Assembly: GCA_015520115.1 (NCBI GenBank)
Contig: WAQS01000213.1
Span: forward strand, 1-6,800
Length of the DNA stretch: 6,800 nt
Origin: Ferroglobus sp.
Lineage (GTDB): Archaea > Halobacteriota > Archaeoglobi > Archaeoglobales > Archaeoglobaceae
Reading direction: 5' to 3'
Below are positions 5,745-6,800 of the stretch, piece after piece. The translations under genes and the position numbers were made by a program. The notes beneath the pieces were generated by a model. That model worked only from the letters and a program-made list of their open reading frames with translations. It searched no databases and had not been told where the DNA came from. Numbering within the stretch: position 1 is the first letter of the stretch; each line of letters begins with the position of its first letter.

Positions 5745-6728
5745 ATGTCAACAAAAGCACCCTCTCATAGTGAGATGAAGATATCTCTTTTGATTTTAGG
5801 TGTTTTAGACGAGTGTCTTCATGAGATGGAGTACTCGAAAGATTATTTATCAAGAACGAAGATTCACAAAATCCTCTTCGATGTAATTGAGTCTTTAGAG
5901 TTGGATATTACTAGATCTTGGTACTTAAGAGGGAAGTTTGTTTGGGGGGCTGAAAAGGCTATTAATTTGTATCTGAATATACCAAATAATGAATTTAAAA
6001 ATCTTGTTAGTTCTGATTTTGTAGAAAAATTATGTTCGTATATTGGAATCACGAAAAGTAAGTTAAAAGAGACACTCAAAATGGCATTGGAGAAATTTAG
6101 AGTACTTTTCACAAAGTTGGAACTCTACTTGGCTAACTTGTACGAACACGATGCTCCAGAGGAGTTTAGAAGCTTATACACTTCACATATTGCATTTAAA
6201 GAAAAATTTAGTGAATTGGTAGACGAACTTCAACAGTATTTGAGTAGAACTTCTCTAATCTATTATGAACCCTCATCGTTTTCCGTTGACTATGTATCAA
6301 GATCTATAACAAAACTACAAATGGAGATATCCAAACTTGATGAGTGTTCTGACCCAATAATAGACTTTTTAAATCTTTTCGATGAGATTTTACTTGGAAT
6401 TGAAGAAAAAGTGATTAAAAAGGAACTTCAATCGGAGCATGTGGACACTATAAACCAATTATTTGGTTTCTACGACGAAATTGTTTGGAAACTCCCTGCC
6501 ACGTATATAGCAATAAGGACTATCAAAGGTCCCTCTAAAGAAGAAATAATTGAGAATAGACTCAAATATCAAATAGAGAAACTACCTGAAATTATTTATG
6601 AAAAAGTAAGTGAATTTGAAAATAAAGTAGATCTATTCCCATCGGAATCCTACCTCAAAAGTAAATTAAATTGGAATGATGCGTCTAAGGCTTATCATTC
6701 TATACTAACACAATTCATGATGAGGTGA
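5745..6728 (+). CDS. Unrecognised 327-aa helical protein, PIN partner
   Basis: I do not recognise this protein with certainty. It is predicted to be almost all alpha-helical and soluble, rich in Glu, Lys, Leu and Ile, with no signal peptide or membrane segment. Residues 38-66 (RTKIHKILF, then SWYLRGKFV at 58-66) recall the start of Panacea/DUF4065 (SocA-like antitoxin) domains, in which K-x-x-K-L-L-F precedes an A/S-W-Y-x-H-G-P-x-V motif. The usual G-P is replaced by G-K here, so the likeness is weak. Residues 105-330 form long amphipathic helices, perhaps coiled coil around 150-165 and 184-228. The gene is visibly more AT-rich than ftr or trpB2, suggesting transfer. It appears leaderless, starting at ATG 5745; ATG 5775 is less likely given the TATA spacing. 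Its stop (6726-6728) overlaps the Shine-Dalgarno of the next gene, a PIN nuclease, so the two form an operon. An antitoxin or toxin-regulator role is inferred from this context only. Confidence 0.75.
   Translation: MSTKAPSHSEMKISLLILGVLDECLHEMEYSKDYLSRTKIHKILFDVIESLELDITRSWYLRGKFVWGAEKAINLYLNIPNNEFKNLVSSDFVEKLCSYIGITKSKLKETLKMALEKFRVLFTKLELYLANLYEHDAPEEFRSLYTSHIAFKEKFSELVDELQQYLSRTSLIYYEPSSFSVDYVSRSITKLQMEISKLDECSDPIIDFLNLFDEILLGIEEKVIKKELQSEHVDTINQLFGFYDEIVWKLPATYIAIRTIKGPSKEEIIENRLKYQIEKLPEIIYEKVSEFENKVDLFPSESYLKSKLNWNDASKAYHSILTQFMMR
6723..6728 (+). promoter_or_regulatory. Shine-Dalgarno deciding the PIN start (TTG)
   Basis: AGGTGA is nearly the full archaeal anti-16S match (GAGGTGATT at 6722-6730) and lies four bases before TTG 6733. 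It overlaps the TGA stop of the preceding gene, so ribosomes ending there can restart. This supports the rare TTG start and coupled expression. Confidence 0.65.
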
Positions 6729-6732
6729 TTCT

Positions 6733-6800
6733 TTGCTAGAGTACTTCCTTGACACATCGGTTATAGTAGCATATGCCTCTTGTTTTGGTGATAACGATTT
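6733..6800 (+). CDS. PIN-domain protein, VapC-like (3' end outside window)
   Basis: Only the first 22 codons are visible. They read LEYFLDTSVIVAYASC after the first residue, then FGDND. The strand L-D-T-S-V-I-V-A-Y is the classic opening of PIN domains, in which the Asp is the first of the acidic residues that bind metal in VapC-type ribonucleases. The start is TTG 6733, four bases after a strong Shine-Dalgarno that overlaps the stop of the 327-residue gene. In most archaeal VapBC pairs the upstream gene encodes a small VapB antitoxin of about 70-90 residues. Here the partner is four times larger. The remaining acidic residues and the protein length cannot be checked. It could be a toxin or a stand-alone PIN nuclease. 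Confidence 0.75.
   Translation, partial: MLEYFLDTSVIVAYASCFGDND

Noticed and set aside
1..6800. CRISPR array, insertion sequence, rRNA or riboswitch.
   Set aside because: No regularly spaced repeats, transposase-like frame, terminal inverted repeats, rRNA segments or recognisable riboswitch core were seen on either strand.

Overview
The window looks archaeal and most likely comes from an Archaeoglobales genome (Archaeoglobus, Ferroglobus or Geoglobus type). The reasons are a formylmethanofuran:tetrahydromethanopterin formyltransferase (C1 carrier pathway) very close to the Archaeoglobus form as I remember it, a TrpB2-type tryptophan synthase beta chain, archaeal TATA boxes roughly 25-30 nt before starts, several apparently leaderless genes, and an intron-containing tRNA-Tyr with the archaeal C1-G72 pair. 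The genus is an inference.

Layout. Positions 2-880 (+) hold the C-terminal two thirds of trpB2, cut by the left edge. Positions 936-1829 (+) hold ftr with its own promoter. A short convergent junction separates it from a small two-helix membrane protein (DUF2892 type, minus strand, ending at 1835). Two further minus-strand genes follow, read in the order 4395 to 3025 and then 2968 to 2201: an AtoE-family short-chain fatty acid transporter and an alpha/beta hydrolase. Each has its own TATA-like box placed for leaderless transcription. This left two thirds is ordinary core-type DNA.

At 4587-4686 (+) lies tRNA-Tyr(GUA), interrupted by an intron of about 28 nt. Everything to its right looks accessory. 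First comes a decayed gene (4828-5668). Its open part encodes a SAM-like, tyrosine-recombinase-type N-terminal domain and a Pro/Glu-rich linker, but no recombinase catalytic domain. Beyond the in-frame TAG at 5338-5340, reading frames that shift twice still spell out the rest of a beta-sandwich-like domain and a C-terminal transmembrane helix. Next comes an AT-rich operon. A 327-residue all-helical protein (5745-6728) starts leaderless, directly behind a perfect 12-bp palindrome. It is translationally coupled to a PIN-domain gene (6733 to the window end) through a Shine-Dalgarno overlapping its stop codon.

Interpretation. tRNA-Tyr appears to border an island-like accessory segment. The most interesting part is the right-hand pair, which has the organisation of a toxin-antitoxin module: a PIN nuclease preceded by an unusually large partner with a possible divergent Panacea-like (DUF4065/SocA-like) N-terminal motif and a candidate operator on its start site. 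The second is the reconstructed tail-anchored, integrase-N-domain protein. No CRISPR array, insertion sequence or second att site is visible. No stretch over 300 bases is left unexplained once the remnant at 5341-5668 is counted.
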